From NCBI GenBank assembly GCA_009760855.2, contig WPIO01000001.1, forward strand, positions 9,668,001 to 9,732,000: a stretch of DNA of 64,000 bases, given 5' to 3'. This document shows positions 21,231 to 33,458 of this stretch, one piece after another (the first letter of the stretch is position 1; every line of letters begins with the position of its first letter). Position numbers and translations under genes: made by a program. The notes under the pieces are model-generated. The model saw only the letters and a list, made by a program, of their open reading frames with translations. It did not search any database and was not told the origin of the DNA. The DNA comes from Cristatella mucedo (Eukaryota; Bryozoa; Phylactolaemata; Cristatellidae).

Positions 21231-24200
21231 CCTTGGCATGCATCTTTTCCAGCGCATTCCAAATTTTCTATAAAAAAAAGAGTTTCTGTTCTCTTAGGGA
21301 GCTTTAAAGGGTTTTGCTTGCTATTTCTGGCTCCTACGCTTTCTCTGTATCTGATGAAATCATTGTATGATGTAAGTAACCTGCAGTCGGGAAAGCCAAG
21401 CATGAGCTGTGGACTGAAGTTAAAAGATTTTCTTTACGCCTAGCCAAAACTGGTCTGGGCATGGCTTTTTGGACGCTTTCTCGGCGCACTTTGTAAGAAT
21501 TTTTACGGAAAGGAACCAGGACTCTTTTTCCTCCCAAAAGAACATTCAAGGGAGAATGTGGGCTTAGAGCAATTTGAATTTCAAATTCAATATTTCAATA
21601 TTATAAACACGAGCCTCGAGGCAACTGCAGAAGCCTGGATTCAGACATACCTTGCATCGCGACAAGATTTTAATAACGTACCAGCATCAATTTATCAATT
21701 CTTGAAGCCGCGTGCCGAGCTGACTCCATTTTATGGCACCTCAGCAGCAACAATAGCTAGTCAAAAAAAGTCTGCGGCCAACTTACCGATACCACTTGGG
21801 CTGTCGTCATTAGCAAAGACAAGATCCATAACGGAACCACCAGTGTGTCTGTTGAAAACAGTAGTAGAAGCCGGTGGTCTACAGTGTTCTAGCAGCTGTC
21901 TTTCACGTAGCGAATGACCTCTTTTCTTACACGAATAAATCTGAGGATATTTCGTTCAGGTCTCGGATGGGAGAAATGCCTCAATCTGTTACAGTACAAC
22001 TTCAGTCAAGGATAATATTTCAATGATCATGCAATTAAAAAATAAAAGTGTCCCCCAAAGCGAAACTGTCGCCAAGGCTCTCTGGAATCATAGGTCCTGC
22101 TCTTGGTCTTTTTCCGGTGACCATTCCATCGTTTAGGCTTTAATCACGATGGCAGCTTTCGCAACGGAATCAGTGGTCTTCCTCTCGACAGGAAAACCTG
22201 CCAACCCCCAAAAGGAAAGTGGGTAAATCTTTTTTTTAGATAACAAATTTCAGGTGCAATTTGAAGCAACTCGGATGTAACCAACAAATAGCTGAATTAA
22301 TCTACCTGGAGACCTCGATTCTTCGGTACATTCAATCCATGTAACAATGCGAATTTTGACCAGCTTAAGAGCTATAAATTTAACCTAAGAAGAAATAATC
22401 GCAGTACTATACAGTAATAGGCTATGCAATTCAGTTTCCTTTAGTTGTCGGTTCAAACAATCAGTTGTAGCTTTAGCGTTGGTTAATGGCTTTCGAGATT
22501 ATGCAGGACTCGCGAGAGCCCGAGCGGAGACAGGAAGCTTTTGGCATTCCTACATAAGCGGACAAGGGCAGAGCACACGAATGACAAGCGTGATGAACTG
22601 CAACCGTTTCCGAATGACGTTAAGCTACGCAAGCGACTGAGGAGCGAGAGCGTATCTCTCGTGACCTTGGCCGGTGGCAAGATGCGGCCGGTAGCGCATT
22701 CTTTTTGTATCAGAGCGCGAGTTCTACCTCTTATTTTGCCGACATCTAACAAACGAGCCTGTCTCAACATGAAGGAAAACGTGCTTGGATCGTGTATATG
22801 CCGTCACTGTTTTTGAATGTTTACCCGTCAAAACCAAATCGAGCTTCGAAAGATCTCAAACTTCAACGTGTACGGAGAGCTCGAAAGGACTTGGAATTTA
22901 AAGACTTTCGTTTGCTTCGAATTCGAACTACATGAGGACCATAAGTTACTGAGCACTTTCGACGTAGCTTCAATTGGCCCATCATTCTTGGCGGGGACTA
23001 AGCTTCAATCGGATTGCTAGCAGCAGCTGCCGTAGCAGCGTCGATGCCGCCCAGTCTCACCCAGAGCGACGGTGTCCCTGTTAGAGGAGCGCGGGCACTA
23101 GGCACTACTTTTGTGTGCGAGCACCAGTCGTCACTCTAACGCCCGCGGCGTCTGCTTACACGCATCTGAAAAATAAACGCCTCTGCATAACCGCTTCTGC
23201 GATCCCTAGCTTTAATACCTAGTGATGAAAGAAGCTAGCTTGAACTTGGCACCTTTAACCAGCGGTATGACTGATGAGATTGTGTAGTCTACATGTTTAT
23301 GAACTTCCGAGCCTCCTTGAATTCATTACCAAAGCACTAGATGCGTTTACGTATACCCAATACTCCTTCGTGCCGATGGCATCTCTCGCCTCCAGCACAG
23401 GCGATGAAAATATCGGCAGTTAACGGCTTATATAAGGCGACGGGTACTTAGTAACTTCAACCAAAGAAAGAATAACGCAACTCGCCACCCGCCGACATTC
23501 CCCGACCGGGCTTTTAGAGCAAAAATCAAAGCCATCTGTTTCTCATAGCATACGTGAATTGTTACGTACTTGTTCATCGGCTGAACCGCTAGCCAGTTTC
23601 ATAAAGTGATTTAATATCCTGAGTGAGTAGTCGGTACCAGAATGATTGAAAGGATAGCGAAAAAATCGCAAACTATTGACATCCATTACATCCTCTGACT
23701 TGGCTTTAAGGCCAATGTAAGAACCAACCTATTTCATACCGCATAAGCGAATTGTTCTTTATTTCATTATGAGTGTCACAACTGTGTATGTTGTTATCAC
23801 TAGCAGTTGAAATGCTTTTTTTCAGCCCATGTCTAGTGCCTTGAAACAGATTTAATTTTATCTGGGGCGCTATAAAATGCTATTTCATTATTTTTTTTAT
23901 CTTTCAATAGCATTATTCTATGCAGCGTCATCCTTGAGAGTTGGTTGAGCTCATCACTCTGAAACTAGGGGCGAACGAGTCTCGCTAACTCTCTCCATTT
24001 CGACGGACGAGACTGCGGCGATACCAATACGACGGCAGATTCCAGCAGCTGCGCCAGCTCACACAACTGCTACGCCTAAGGGTTTAACTATAGTGACCAA
24101 AAAAGAGTTATTTATTCTCGTTCCTTGACCCGTGCTTCCGTGATTATAGCGTCAAAACTCCCTACAAACTCGGATTGATACCTCTACGCCACACCCAAAC

Positions 24201-24270
24201 CTGAAAAAGTGAACTCGTCAGGCAACCCGGAAGCTGTGCTTCACCGGAATCGTACCTTTAAATAAACAAA
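21231..24270. other. Intergenic, no gene recognised
   Basis: Open frames up to 119 codons (21558-21917 plus; 22770-22483 minus) lack recognisable motifs. A LINE-tail-like scrap (ggggcgctataaaatg) lies near 23860. The 22.5-23.2 kb part is richer in CG than its surroundings but has no identifiable exon. Confidence 0.4.
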
Positions 24271-24421
24271 CATTAGCTGATTAAACAGCCTTGTTTTTAT
24301 AGCGCATAAGAACCTTAACGGTTATTACCACCGCTTGCAGTTGGCAATAAAGATTCGCCCTCTGGAAGATTCGAACCCACGACCTCGGTCGTGGTGAGCG
24401 AGCACCTACATTACTGCCCAA
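24271..24421 (-). mobile_element. SINE-A copy
   Basis: Minus strand: head with gctcgctcaccacgaccgaggtcgtgggttcgaatcttcc, ccaactgcaagcggtggtaat body, and a tail ending gttaagg...gctataaaaacaaggctgtttaatcagctaa. Confidence 0.9.
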
Positions 24422-24552
24422 CCCCGTAATGTAATATATCTCCGTCGTTAACTCCATAAAACCCCAAGGACTAACTAGGTGCTGCTCTGGAGATTTTTTT
24501 TATAGAAAACTCGGAGCCAAAGAGGCTTTCAGTTCGCATACGGTAGCCAACA

Positions 24553-24908
24553 GACTTCATCTCATTCTTCTGCCTAAAGACCGTTGGCAACAGAAGCTTT
24601 TGCACTGCAGGGCATAGACAGTGGAACCGACCATTTAATCTTTACGCAACGGCAACTGCTCTCCTGCTGCCGACTATGGCTCATCCTTTTCAGCCATCCT
24701 GAGCTGCTACTTCCATCTATTCACTATCCTAGCTGTCATCTTGACTCGTCTGTGCTTCTCGCTTTCTCTTTGTTTGCCTGGGATGAAGTCTGTTGGCTAC
24801 CGAATGCGTACTGAAAGCCGCTTACGCTGTGAGTGCACTTTACAAAACTCTCTTACTTAACATCCACATAGTCTTTGTGGCGTTACAGGCGAGATACATT
24901 ACATTACA
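24553..24908 (+). mobile_element. LINE-B 3' end
   Basis: Matches 4340-4692 along its length (ctgcctaaagaccgttggc, ctctcctgctgccgactatggctcatccttttcag, gctaccgaatgcgtactgaaagccgctt). It ends gcgagatacattacatt. Confidence 0.9.
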
Positions 24909-24911
24909 TCT

Positions 24912-25075
24912 CACGAAACAAAGAGACGGTGTTAAAAGTCGCTGAATCGAGAGAGCAGTCGAGGAAGTCAGCAGCTATGAAGTACGAGCTCGAGAGGACT
25001 TGAAACGATCAGCCATAGTCGGCAGCAGGAGAGTAGATGCCGCTGCGTTGCGTTGTCGTTGCGTATCGCAGTAAT
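24912..25075 (-). mobile_element. LINE-B 3' UTR fragment, inverted
   Basis: aaacaaagagacggtg...gtacgagctcgagaggac...gatcagccatagtcggcagcaggagagtag is the reverse complement of LINE-B 3' UTR sequence. With the preceding plus-strand copy it makes a tail-to-tail pair. Confidence 0.65.
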
Positions 25076-25997
25076 CTGCACTGCGTGTCGCGGTGTGCTT
25101 TACAATTAGCACACAGAGCTAGACCCCGCATCATAATCAGCATGCCATCTGTCCGGATTTCATTTAGAAACGCTAGGTCATTGCTTGATATAGGCGATTA
25201 AAGGCAAACATACTACGAGTACCGGACAAATTGTATGCGCTTGCATTACGTACGCTAAATAGTGACAGATATGAACGAAAGGCTTTTGAAAGAGGATTCT
25301 AATAAAAGGAATCGCTGGTTTGTTGGACTGACACGAGTCTAGCGCCTTACCAAGTAGTTGTGTGCAGCAGAACCACTTATACCTGCATACCCACACGCTA
25401 AAGTCCCGCTTAGGGTCTGTGGGCCAAACTAAATGTGCGAAGCAGATTTAGACTGAAATGCTCCGCTTCTAAGCTCGCCTCGCTCTGGATGTGTGAGCGC
25501 GCACCTCTCGAGGGCTAAAAAGGTCGGTGGGGAATCTACTGCACACGCCTTGCTAATTTGCTCGCGGCGCGTCGTGTTTTGCAAAACATACGCATGCCTG
25601 AACCTTTCAATATCTGTGCATTGCAATGACGTTGTTACACCAGCTTTCACGTTGCTGTGAAATCAGACGTTACCTCTCGAGGCGCGGGCCCTATAATCGA
25701 GCCCACCTCTAAATGAAACTCGTGCCTGCTTTTTAATCTGAGCTCAGTTGTAGCTACGCGGATTAGAGGCTTCTTAAATACGGCGACTGAGGGTCGTTAA
25801 TGCGTTAGGGCACCTAGCCGGCCGGTTGGCAGCCCTCCTTTATCCGTAGCAGATTTTGAGCTATGCAGCGAGTGGCCTCTACGTAAGGCACATGGACTTC
25901 TCTCCAAGCTAGGGGCTTGATTACTGTCGCGAAGCACCGTCTGTGAGCGGCACCTGCGTGCATTGGTGCGGCTTCTATGAATTGATAACAATTATTC
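25076..25997. other. Intergenic, no gene recognised
   Basis: Short frames only. Nothing recognised. Confidence 0.45.
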
Positions 25998-26358
25998 TTA
26001 CTATCCTAAACACTTGTATACAGAGCCCTCAGATAACTTAATCTATTTCTAGGCACTTTACGTATGCTCTAAACGAAGCATGATTATATGGTTAGTAATA
26101 GCATGCACAATGTCAACAAGAATAACACAGTTAAAGGTGACATGCACAGGGTCAGCATGCAAATATGGTTAGCGGCAGCATGCACAGTGTCAGCACGCAC
26201 TTCAAAGCACATAAAGGACGAATCACAAGGACCCACTAAATGCTGTGATAAATAGGTGCATTTTTAACTTTTTGTAAATGTCGTCAAGTCAGGGGATCTC
26301 GCGACGCCAGTTGGAAGGGAATTACACATAGGCTTTGTGAGGATATGAACTAAAGGCA
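25998..26358 (-). mobile_element. LINE-A 3' end, truncated
   Basis: Minus-strand 3' hairpin (gagccctcagataacttaatctatttctaggcactttac) and 3' UTR with the gtgacatgcacagggtcagcatgcaaatatggttag block, as in the other copies. It stops at 26358 within the last RT codons. Confidence 0.87.
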
Positions 26359-27811
26359 CGGTCTTTTTATCCCTACATCAATGATTTCGTTCCACTCATA
26401 TTGGTCATGGACGTAGAGGTCTAGCACGTATAACACGTCTAGCATGTAGCACGCTGGTTCTTTATCCAAGGACTGTAGCTCAGGAGTTGCTTTTTTAGAG
26501 TTCCTAACATAATTATAGCGAGGACAATAAGCGAAAATTAAGGATTGCAGCAGTGTTTGAAAACGTTTTTGAAGCTTCCTGTGCAGGACCCGCAAGCTAG
26601 TATACCTATCTCGGTGCGTGACAGGCAGTTCAGCGATGGCTGAGGCAGTCCAGCGATGGCTGAGGCAGATAAGTCGTCTTTGTGGCGGCCACAACCAAGC
26701 CAGCTTTCATTGCCGCAAGCAAATCGGCGGCTCAGCCACAATGAGGACTGTCGTCCAATTCTCACCTTTGATGCTCGCAGATGCAGCAAGCCGAACAAGA
26801 AAGACCCCATTTTGCTGTGCGTTTCGTCATTGAAGGGCACGCTCCGTCGGTACTTTCATCGGCCGGCATCAGTGACTTAATCTTGGTATTTCAATCGATT
26901 CATTGCTGCCTCAGTTCGCGCCGGTGACTCATATTTGCCGAAATCAATGAGTCATAGCACGTCTCATGAAGTCATTAATTTCTACGCTTCTGCTTTCATG
27001 CGGTACGAGGCAGCTAAGCGAAAAGAGCGGGGCTCGTTTTCGCGGTGGTTGTTATAGCCCCCCCGACGAAGTTTTCTCCCCAGTTTTCGGTCTTACCCGA
27101 ACCCGGGTAGTCTTCCATCCGCGTTGCTCCCTCGAGCAGTGCAATTATGAAGAACTAGAGTACCAATGGATGTCGAAATATATTCATAGAAAGCCGAACG
27201 GTCTTCAGAGAGCATCGGATCGCTCACACTGTCTTCGTCGTGGCTAATAATTTAGACTTCCCTCAATGACTTTGCAGCCGAGCAACCGAAGCATTGATTC
27301 GATGTACCTACTATACAAACGCTAGTTCCTTCTCAAACAGTACTGACAAGTTAATCTTCTGCCTCCTTACGAGTCCGCCAGCTTGATTCCTAATCCGGTC
27401 GCTACGAAGTCACAAGAACCGCCCACCTTTCCTCCCTATACCGGCACGAGTTCTTCTCCTCTCAGCTTCGAATGCGGCTGATTCTGGCTCGTTTATCATT
27501 TAGTCGCTTGTGTTTGGCGAGTCGGCAGTGCACAGTGGTAAACCAGACACCTTGGAGATCGAGTTTGGCCGGCCTGTTGGGCAAGTTCGGCTTTGGCACC
27601 ATTTAGCACGAAGATATTGGATGAAATTCAGGAAAGAATGTCGGAGGAGCGTGAATTCATGCGCTGAAGCTCGCTGCGTTAGCATCCTTAATATCGAAAG
27701 AAGTAGCAAAGGAGACAAGCTTGAGCAGAGTTCCAAATGCTTATTATTCAGATACTGCTAATGTAATGGCTCTCCGTCTGCAACTCCACAAGGCCATAAA
27801 GACTATGTGGG
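26359..27811. other. Intergenic, CG-richer patch, no gene recognised
   Basis: Overlapping frames on both strands (up to 114 codons) have no family motif. An 18-bp unit cagcgatggctgaggcag is repeated twice at about 26631-26668. Confidence 0.4.
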
Positions 27812-29130
27812 TGTTACGCAGGAGAGTTTTGTATAGCGCACTCACAGCCTTATCGGCTTTCGGTACGAATTCGGTAGCCAACAGACTTTGTCTCACTCAA
27901 CAAAGAGAAAGTGGGAACCATAGCAGAGTCGGGAGAGCAGTTGAGCAGTTGAGGTAGTGAGTAGCATGGAAGTAGCAGCTCAGGACCGCTGGAAAGGATG
28001 AGCCATAGTCGTCAGCAGGAGAGTAGTTGTCGTTGCATAAGAATCGTGGAAGCGAGTTCCACAGTCTAGGACCTGCAGAGCTTCAGTCGCCAACGGTCTT
28101 TAAGCGGAAGAAGGCAACGGCTAATTTTTTGTCCACACAAGACCTGAAGGCGTGAAGAGGCTGAAACTGGTGCCGCAGTTCAGCTAGGTACGAAGGAGCC
28201 AAGCCGTGGTGGGCCTTGTGAGTCAACGTAAGAACTTTGCTCTGTATCCGTTGCTCAACCGGCATCAATCCAAGCTGTTTTAGCAAAGGAGACACGTGCT
28301 CAAACCTCTGGGGCTTGAAGACTAGCTTTGCAGCCATATTCATAGTCAGCTGTGCACCTAGTTGCTTTCTTTGGTAGCCCAGCCAAAAGGGAAATACAAT
28401 AATCAAGCCGAGACAGAACTAAGGAGCTATTTAAATTTTTTGCAAGGCCACTGTGGAAGACAGCTCCTAATCTTGGATGGGGATCGGACGTGATATCTAG
28501 CAGTCTGCTGAATGAAGCTTTTAAAATTGAGGCAGCTGTCTAAAAGACACCTAAATTTTGAGCACGTGGTGATGGAAGCACAACAGCATCACCTATTAAA
28601 AGAGCAAAGCCTTTTAATCCCGCCACACGCTTAGGGTGTCCAATGTGCAGCAGTTCAGTTTTATCGTCATTTAGTTTCAAGAAGTTTTCCAACATCCAGG
28701 ATCGAATGTCGGCAAGGCAAGCATTCAGTTTTTCAGTTGCTGCAGTTGACTCCGACGGTTTGAATGACAAATACAGCTGAGTATCGTAAGCATAAAAGTG
28801 ATATCCTATTCCATGGGCCCTAATCACTTTTTCAGAGGTTGAGTGTAAATGGAGAACCGCAAGGGACCGAGTACAGACCTTTGAGGGACTCCACAGGTGA
28901 CCCGTCTCGTGCGTGAGACCTGACCACCATACGATACGGATTGAACACGATCGGATAAGTACGATTTAAACTACGCCAGTGCTTCGTCTGCCAGATCGAT
29001 CGTTGTTCTCAATCGTTCAAGTAGAACATCGTGATCAATGGTGTCGAGGGCAGCAGACATATCTAGCAGAGCTAGGGCAGTGACACGACACGTTCAATCC
29101 TGTATAAGGTTTTCCCAAAGTTTTAATCTA
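27812..29130 (-). mobile_element. LINE-B copy, 5'-truncated, defective RT
   Basis: The minus strand carries the 3' UTR (27812-28130), the RT C-terminus (28130-28500) and the RT core (28540-28900). The core shows FYAYDTQLYLSF where a YADD box is expected (28783-28794), then FLKLNDDKTELLHIGHPK. Upstream comes the LLERL...FDTIDHDVLLERL-type region (to about 29090). Frames are broken at several points. The Asp-to-Tyr change in the catalytic box means the encoded enzyme would be dead. Confidence 0.9.
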
Positions 29131-29719
29131 TGTTTGACGCTGTCTCCCTATCGTCGCGCTTAATGTGCTGTGCGGTACTCGAATCCTAATGCCGAGACAG
29201 GCAAGAGTTTCTCGAGAGGCTGGCTACTAATAACGGCTTTATCAGCATTGAGATGGCATCGATGCCGATAGGGGATAAGAAGATACCACCGACCCGGTCT
29301 GTCTAACTGGCAAAATATTAGCAGCCAAAAGACTGATTCTTTTGGGTCTTTCACGTAAGTACCGTGGCTTTGGAGAGGTGGCAAGAGCAATTCACCTGTT
29401 GGTACTTTTCATAGCTGGTAAATCTGTTCAACACCTGAACGTTGACGCACGTGGTGAAAGTAGGATGTTATTGTGTTCCGTAGTGTAGAAAGCAGCCGAA
29501 TGATCAAGCGAAAGCGCTGTCGCCATTTCAGTGTCATTCGCTAGAATGACACTCTAAACCTGAACAGGGTCCGTCTAGTTCAGAGTGCCGAGACATGTAA
29601 AGCAGAGAGAGAGCTGGATTACAAAGTATTTAAAAATTGAAGCGAACGAATAACCAATTCGCCACCAGCAGCCACCCGATGACCATTGATAATAAAAGAG
29701 AAGAGGTGCGAGCTGATAG

Positions 29720-29722
<3 letters not shown>
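29131..29722. other. Intergenic, no gene recognised
   Basis: No recognisable features before the (GA)n tract. Confidence 0.45.

Positions 29723-29809
<87 letters not shown>
29723..29809. repeat. (GA)n microsatellite
   Basis: About 43 uninterrupted GA units on the plus strand. Confidence 0.98.
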
Positions 29810-29811
<2 letters not shown>

Positions 29812-30150
29812 CATGCGGAGGGAAGACAATCTTGTTCAGGGACCGAATCGAACGGGAGCTTTTGCTTTCGTCGAAGCTGCCAGCAGCCAACAGGTTGATC
29901 AAATACGTCACCCCTACGAAGAACCGAAGCGATGAGCGGTCATCCAAGGCAGCACCAGACGAAGGCGATGAAAAGTTCCCATTGGACGATCGTCGCACGG
30001 CGGAGGTTGGACAACTGGCTTTGAAATTGCGGTTGCTGTCGGCCAGTGTGAGTAGAGGCGACGGGGAAACGAATAGTTCGCAGCCACTCGGCAAAGAAAT
30101 CAGAGAGAGCAGAGAGTAAAGTTGGAGGACTTACCAGCGGCGGAGCTAGA
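29810..30150. other. Open on both strands, no gene recognised
   Basis: The plus frame through 30119 and the minus frame through 29820 are both open next to the GA tract. Neither resembles a known protein. Confidence 0.4.
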
Positions 30151-30370
30151 TTTGTGGGGTCTGTATTGTACCTGCTTCCTTTGCAGCAAATGCAAAGTGC
30201 CTAGAAAGTGATTGAATTCTCTGAGGGCACTCTAATAAAAGTATTATTATTATTGCTATTATTATTACCACGCGGGGCCGTATTATACCTTTGTGGGACC
30301 ATATCGCACCTTGTAGGGCTATAGTATACCTTGTGGGGCTATAGTATACCTTCTGGGGCTAGCTTTTAGA
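30151..30370 (+). repeat. G-rich 20-bp minisatellite split by a LINE-A tail
   Basis: The unit is approximately ttgtggggctatagtatacc. One copy (30151-30172) lies before the LINE-A tail. About five more follow at 30270-30370, the last two or three nearly identical. Confidence 0.85.
30173..30268 (+). mobile_element. LINE-A 3'-terminal fragment
   Basis: tgcttcctttgcagcaaatgcaaagtgcctagaaagtgattgaattctctgagggcact then (ATT)n. Under 100 bp of the element is present, inserted in the minisatellite. Confidence 0.9.
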
Positions 30371-30862
30371 GTGCGACAATTCACATCGAAACTAGTCGCT
30401 CTTAGCCGCGCTGGTGCGCTGAGAATGTACCAACAAGCTTCGAAATTGTTTTGCGAATCTCGCCTGAGAGCCGCGGTTGGACCGAACTTCTTTGAGCTTT
30501 GCCAGGGGGCGATCGCGCCGGGTCGGAGCAAGCTGGCAAATCGCGGATACAAGAGTCGACTTCCGCCTTGCGGTAAGCTCGTCCGACGACGAGAGCTCGC
30601 CATCCCAGTCCGGTTCGCCGACATCGCAGCTCCAGGCTACTCGCCAAGCGCTCTCGCGTCTTATTTCTTGCCGCCGCCACCACCGGTGGCCGTCCTTCCT
30701 CTGGCTGGGAACAGCCAAGCATGAGGCGATGCTACATTCCTTCTGCATTCCTTATGACCCCGTTCCAGACGCTAGCGGTTACTGCGGCTGTTCGGACTTC
30801 GTCCGCCGAGTTCTGAGTGACGCGACCAAATCGCGGCGAGACGTTCGTAATCCGATCCCTGG

Positions 30863-30867
30863 GAGAG

Positions 30868-30955
<88 letters not shown>
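30863..30955. repeat. (GA)n microsatellite upstream of the laminin CpG island
   Basis: About 45 GA units with one early interruption (gagc). It lies 1.7 kb before the laminin start codon. Confidence 0.98.
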
Positions 30956-30957
<2 letters not shown>

Positions 30958-30999
30958 TGCAGTTTGCCTCCGTTTGCTCGACTGTAAGACCTTTTTCCT

Positions 31000-32710
31000 G
31001 CACGCCTAGCCGAGCGGCTAGAGAAGGGGGGTAGGGGGAGGAAGAGCGCCGGGCGCGGCGAGCCTAGCGAGCCGGGCAGCGGCCCGGACCAGCTCGCCCG
31101 ATGCCCGCGCTCGTCCGCCATCCTGGTGGTAGTGCGAAAGAGCTCTCCAGCGGCAGGTGAGCCTACGCTGGCAGAGAGCTGGATAGTCGAAGCCGTAGAG
31201 GCGGGAGAATGCGGCACGGCGGCCGTATATTTGCCAGACCTGCCGCAGCGGCGGCGCTCGGCCGGGCTCATTAAATATGCATCCGCGGGCCGGCGCGGGG
31301 CCGCCGGCGCGCCGGCTCCGCGCTCTCGTCGATCCGCGGCGCTCTCGTCCGAGCAATTGCGGCCGGCACACCGGTCCGGCGACGCTGGAGTTCGCCGCGG
31401 TCGCGGCGGCGGCGGCCGCGGAGTAGGGCGGTGGCTCAGGACTTGGGCGTGCTGGTCTCGCGGGAGCGAGCCCAGCGCGATCGGCGCCGAGCCGGAGCCG
31501 GCGCCGGGTGGCCAGCCGTCCGAGCGCCGCCCGGCCGACTGTGCGACGGGAAGTGGCTCGACGAAAACGGGCGCGCGCCGGCCGCGAGCGCAGCGGCGAC
31601 GCGTTCACGACAGGCAAGGGTGCGGTCGTTAGACGACGGCGGTAGCATAGAGATAAGACTGATAGTTCTACGTCGTCAGTGTGCTAGGCTGGGCTTGGCT
31701 TCGGCAGACAGCCGGCCTGCATCAACGAGCTCTGGCCAGCGAAACAAGAAAACGCAGCCCGCTCCGCGCGCCGCCGAAGCGCCGAATTACGCAGCCGACC
31801 AATGAAGCGCCGCGCTCGCGCCGGCGGGCGGGTGCGTGCCGGGGGCGCTCGATCAGCGCGCGCCCCACGCCCGCCCAGCCGCCCGCCGGCACGAGAGCCA
31901 GCTGCGCGACCTCTCGCCGCAGGCCGGGCGAAACGCAACTCCAGCTTCCGGTCCGCCCGAGCGAGTGCTGCCCGCTGACCTAGTGCGACGCTCGCGGTAC
32001 TGGTGGCGCGGCGGCTGCGCGACGTTCTCGGCGCTGCTGAATTCGGAACGAAGCCGTCGGTGAGCTTTACCCGTTTGCAAACGAGTGAGTTTAGCGCCGG
32101 AGGAGCGCCCGCCGGCGCCGGCCGTCTCGCTGTCGGTCGCCCGGTCGGCTTCGCGTTCCCGCTCGCGGCAGCCCCGCGTATCGCTCGCTTCGTTGCGAGT
32201 CCGCGTAAGCCTGCCGCCGGCGGCGACGATATTCGCAGGACATGCGAAAAGCGATGCGCTCGGCGTTACGGCTGGCGACGCGGTCGCGCGCAGACGATTT
32301 CCCACCCCTCCACCCTTTCGCCGAACGCTCGGCCGGCATTCGGCCGGCGGGTCGGTACGGCCGCCGCATTATCGTTCGCTCGCGCGCAGTCGATAGCCGC
32401 GATCCTCGCGCTCAATCTAGGTAGCCGATCGCGCTTCGGTGTCCGCCGGCATCTGCTCTTTGTGCGCTTGTTTGTACACATCGTCGCCTTTATTCGGCCG
32501 AGCCTCGCTTCGTGACCGCAGGGTACCCGCCCGGGTTTATTCCTCTCGCAGGATCGAGGCTTGGCTGCAGACCTCGCACGAGTGCCGAGCATAGCTGTTC
32601 GATCTCTCGCCGGCGACGCTCATCGTCGTCATGTCGGCTACAACCTCGGTCGGTCCGGCGCTGCTGTTGCTGCTGCTGCCCGTCGGCAGCATCCTGGTTC
32701 TCACTGGTAA
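31000..32710 (+). promoter_or_regulatory. CpG island / laminin beta promoter region
   Basis: A very GC- and CpG-rich block (for example 31220-31520 and 31800-32420), in sharp contrast to the AT-rich flanks. It ends at the laminin signal-peptide exon. A short AT element, ttaaatatgcat, at about 31270-31281 includes an octamer-like ATATGCAT. Long overlapping frames on both strands come from base composition. A possible 5'-UTR splice acceptor (tttattcctctcgcag) ends at 32551. The transcription start is not determinable. Confidence 0.75.
32631..32706 (+). CDS. LAMB1: Laminin beta exon 1 (signal peptide)
   Basis: Starts MSATTSVGP, then a six-Leu run and VGSILVLT, with donor G|GTAAGT, phase 1. The phase-1 acceptor of exon 2 completes Gly26. 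It is assigned by position in the CpG island, signal-peptide character and matching phase, since the segment itself is not conserved. Confidence 0.87.
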
Positions 32711-33424
32711 GTGCCGCCCGTTCACTGTTACTTACGAACTCATCTCGAAAGTTGAGAGATTCTGGTGCGGTCATGCATCGGCAGCCAGCGCGGCGATTCG
32801 ACAGTAACCTCATCCGACTTCGTTGAGAGTTCTCGATGCGATTTGCCGAGCCGCCGGGATTTGGTAGCCGCTCAAGTTCGGCAGCTGGCCGTCGTCGCGA
32901 CAAAAAATAAGGCATCTAGCCCTGCAGGTGCTTTACGGGATGCATTCTGGTGGTTCGAAATTCATTCTATTCCATCCACACTCCGTGAAACAGAGGCAGA
33001 AAAAACAAGCGCTCCTGGATTTTTTCGGCAGCCTTGTTGCTGAGACTGTGTCGTTGCTAATTCTCGATGTAAAGTGCCTAGAAAGAGACAGGTCGCTGAG
33101 GTGCTATACAAATGTATTGTAGTATTATCTGATCCAGGCTGTTTGTTGGTGTTGGGGATCGAAATCTACTTGTCCCCCATTTTATTCAGTGTCGGATAGT
33201 GGGTGTTGGTAGGCTGTATTTTTTTCGGCTTGTTGGAACATTGGTTTAGGTGTTGTTCCCTCCAGCATAGGAAATGTCGATAAACCATTAGTATCCCGTG
33301 CCAGTTTAACTGTCCTGTACCTTGTCCATTCCCCAGCAGCTCATTTTTAACTTTCCGCTCGAAGCTAGCTGTTTTCGAGGTATGGAAGTATTTTTGTATT
33401 TGTTCTCCTGTCCGAATTTGCCCG

Positions 33425-33458
<34 letters not shown>

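Noticed and set aside
29575-31271. Open frames through the (GA)n tracts encoding Arg-Glu or Leu-Ser runs
   Set aside because: Dinucleotide repeats are open in all frames. No conserved sequence on either side.
30370-32600. Many long overlapping open frames on both strands (up to 199 codons)
   Set aside because: The CpG-rich composition removes stop codons. Arg/Ala/Pro-rich products on both strands show no motifs, and they overlap the laminin promoter.
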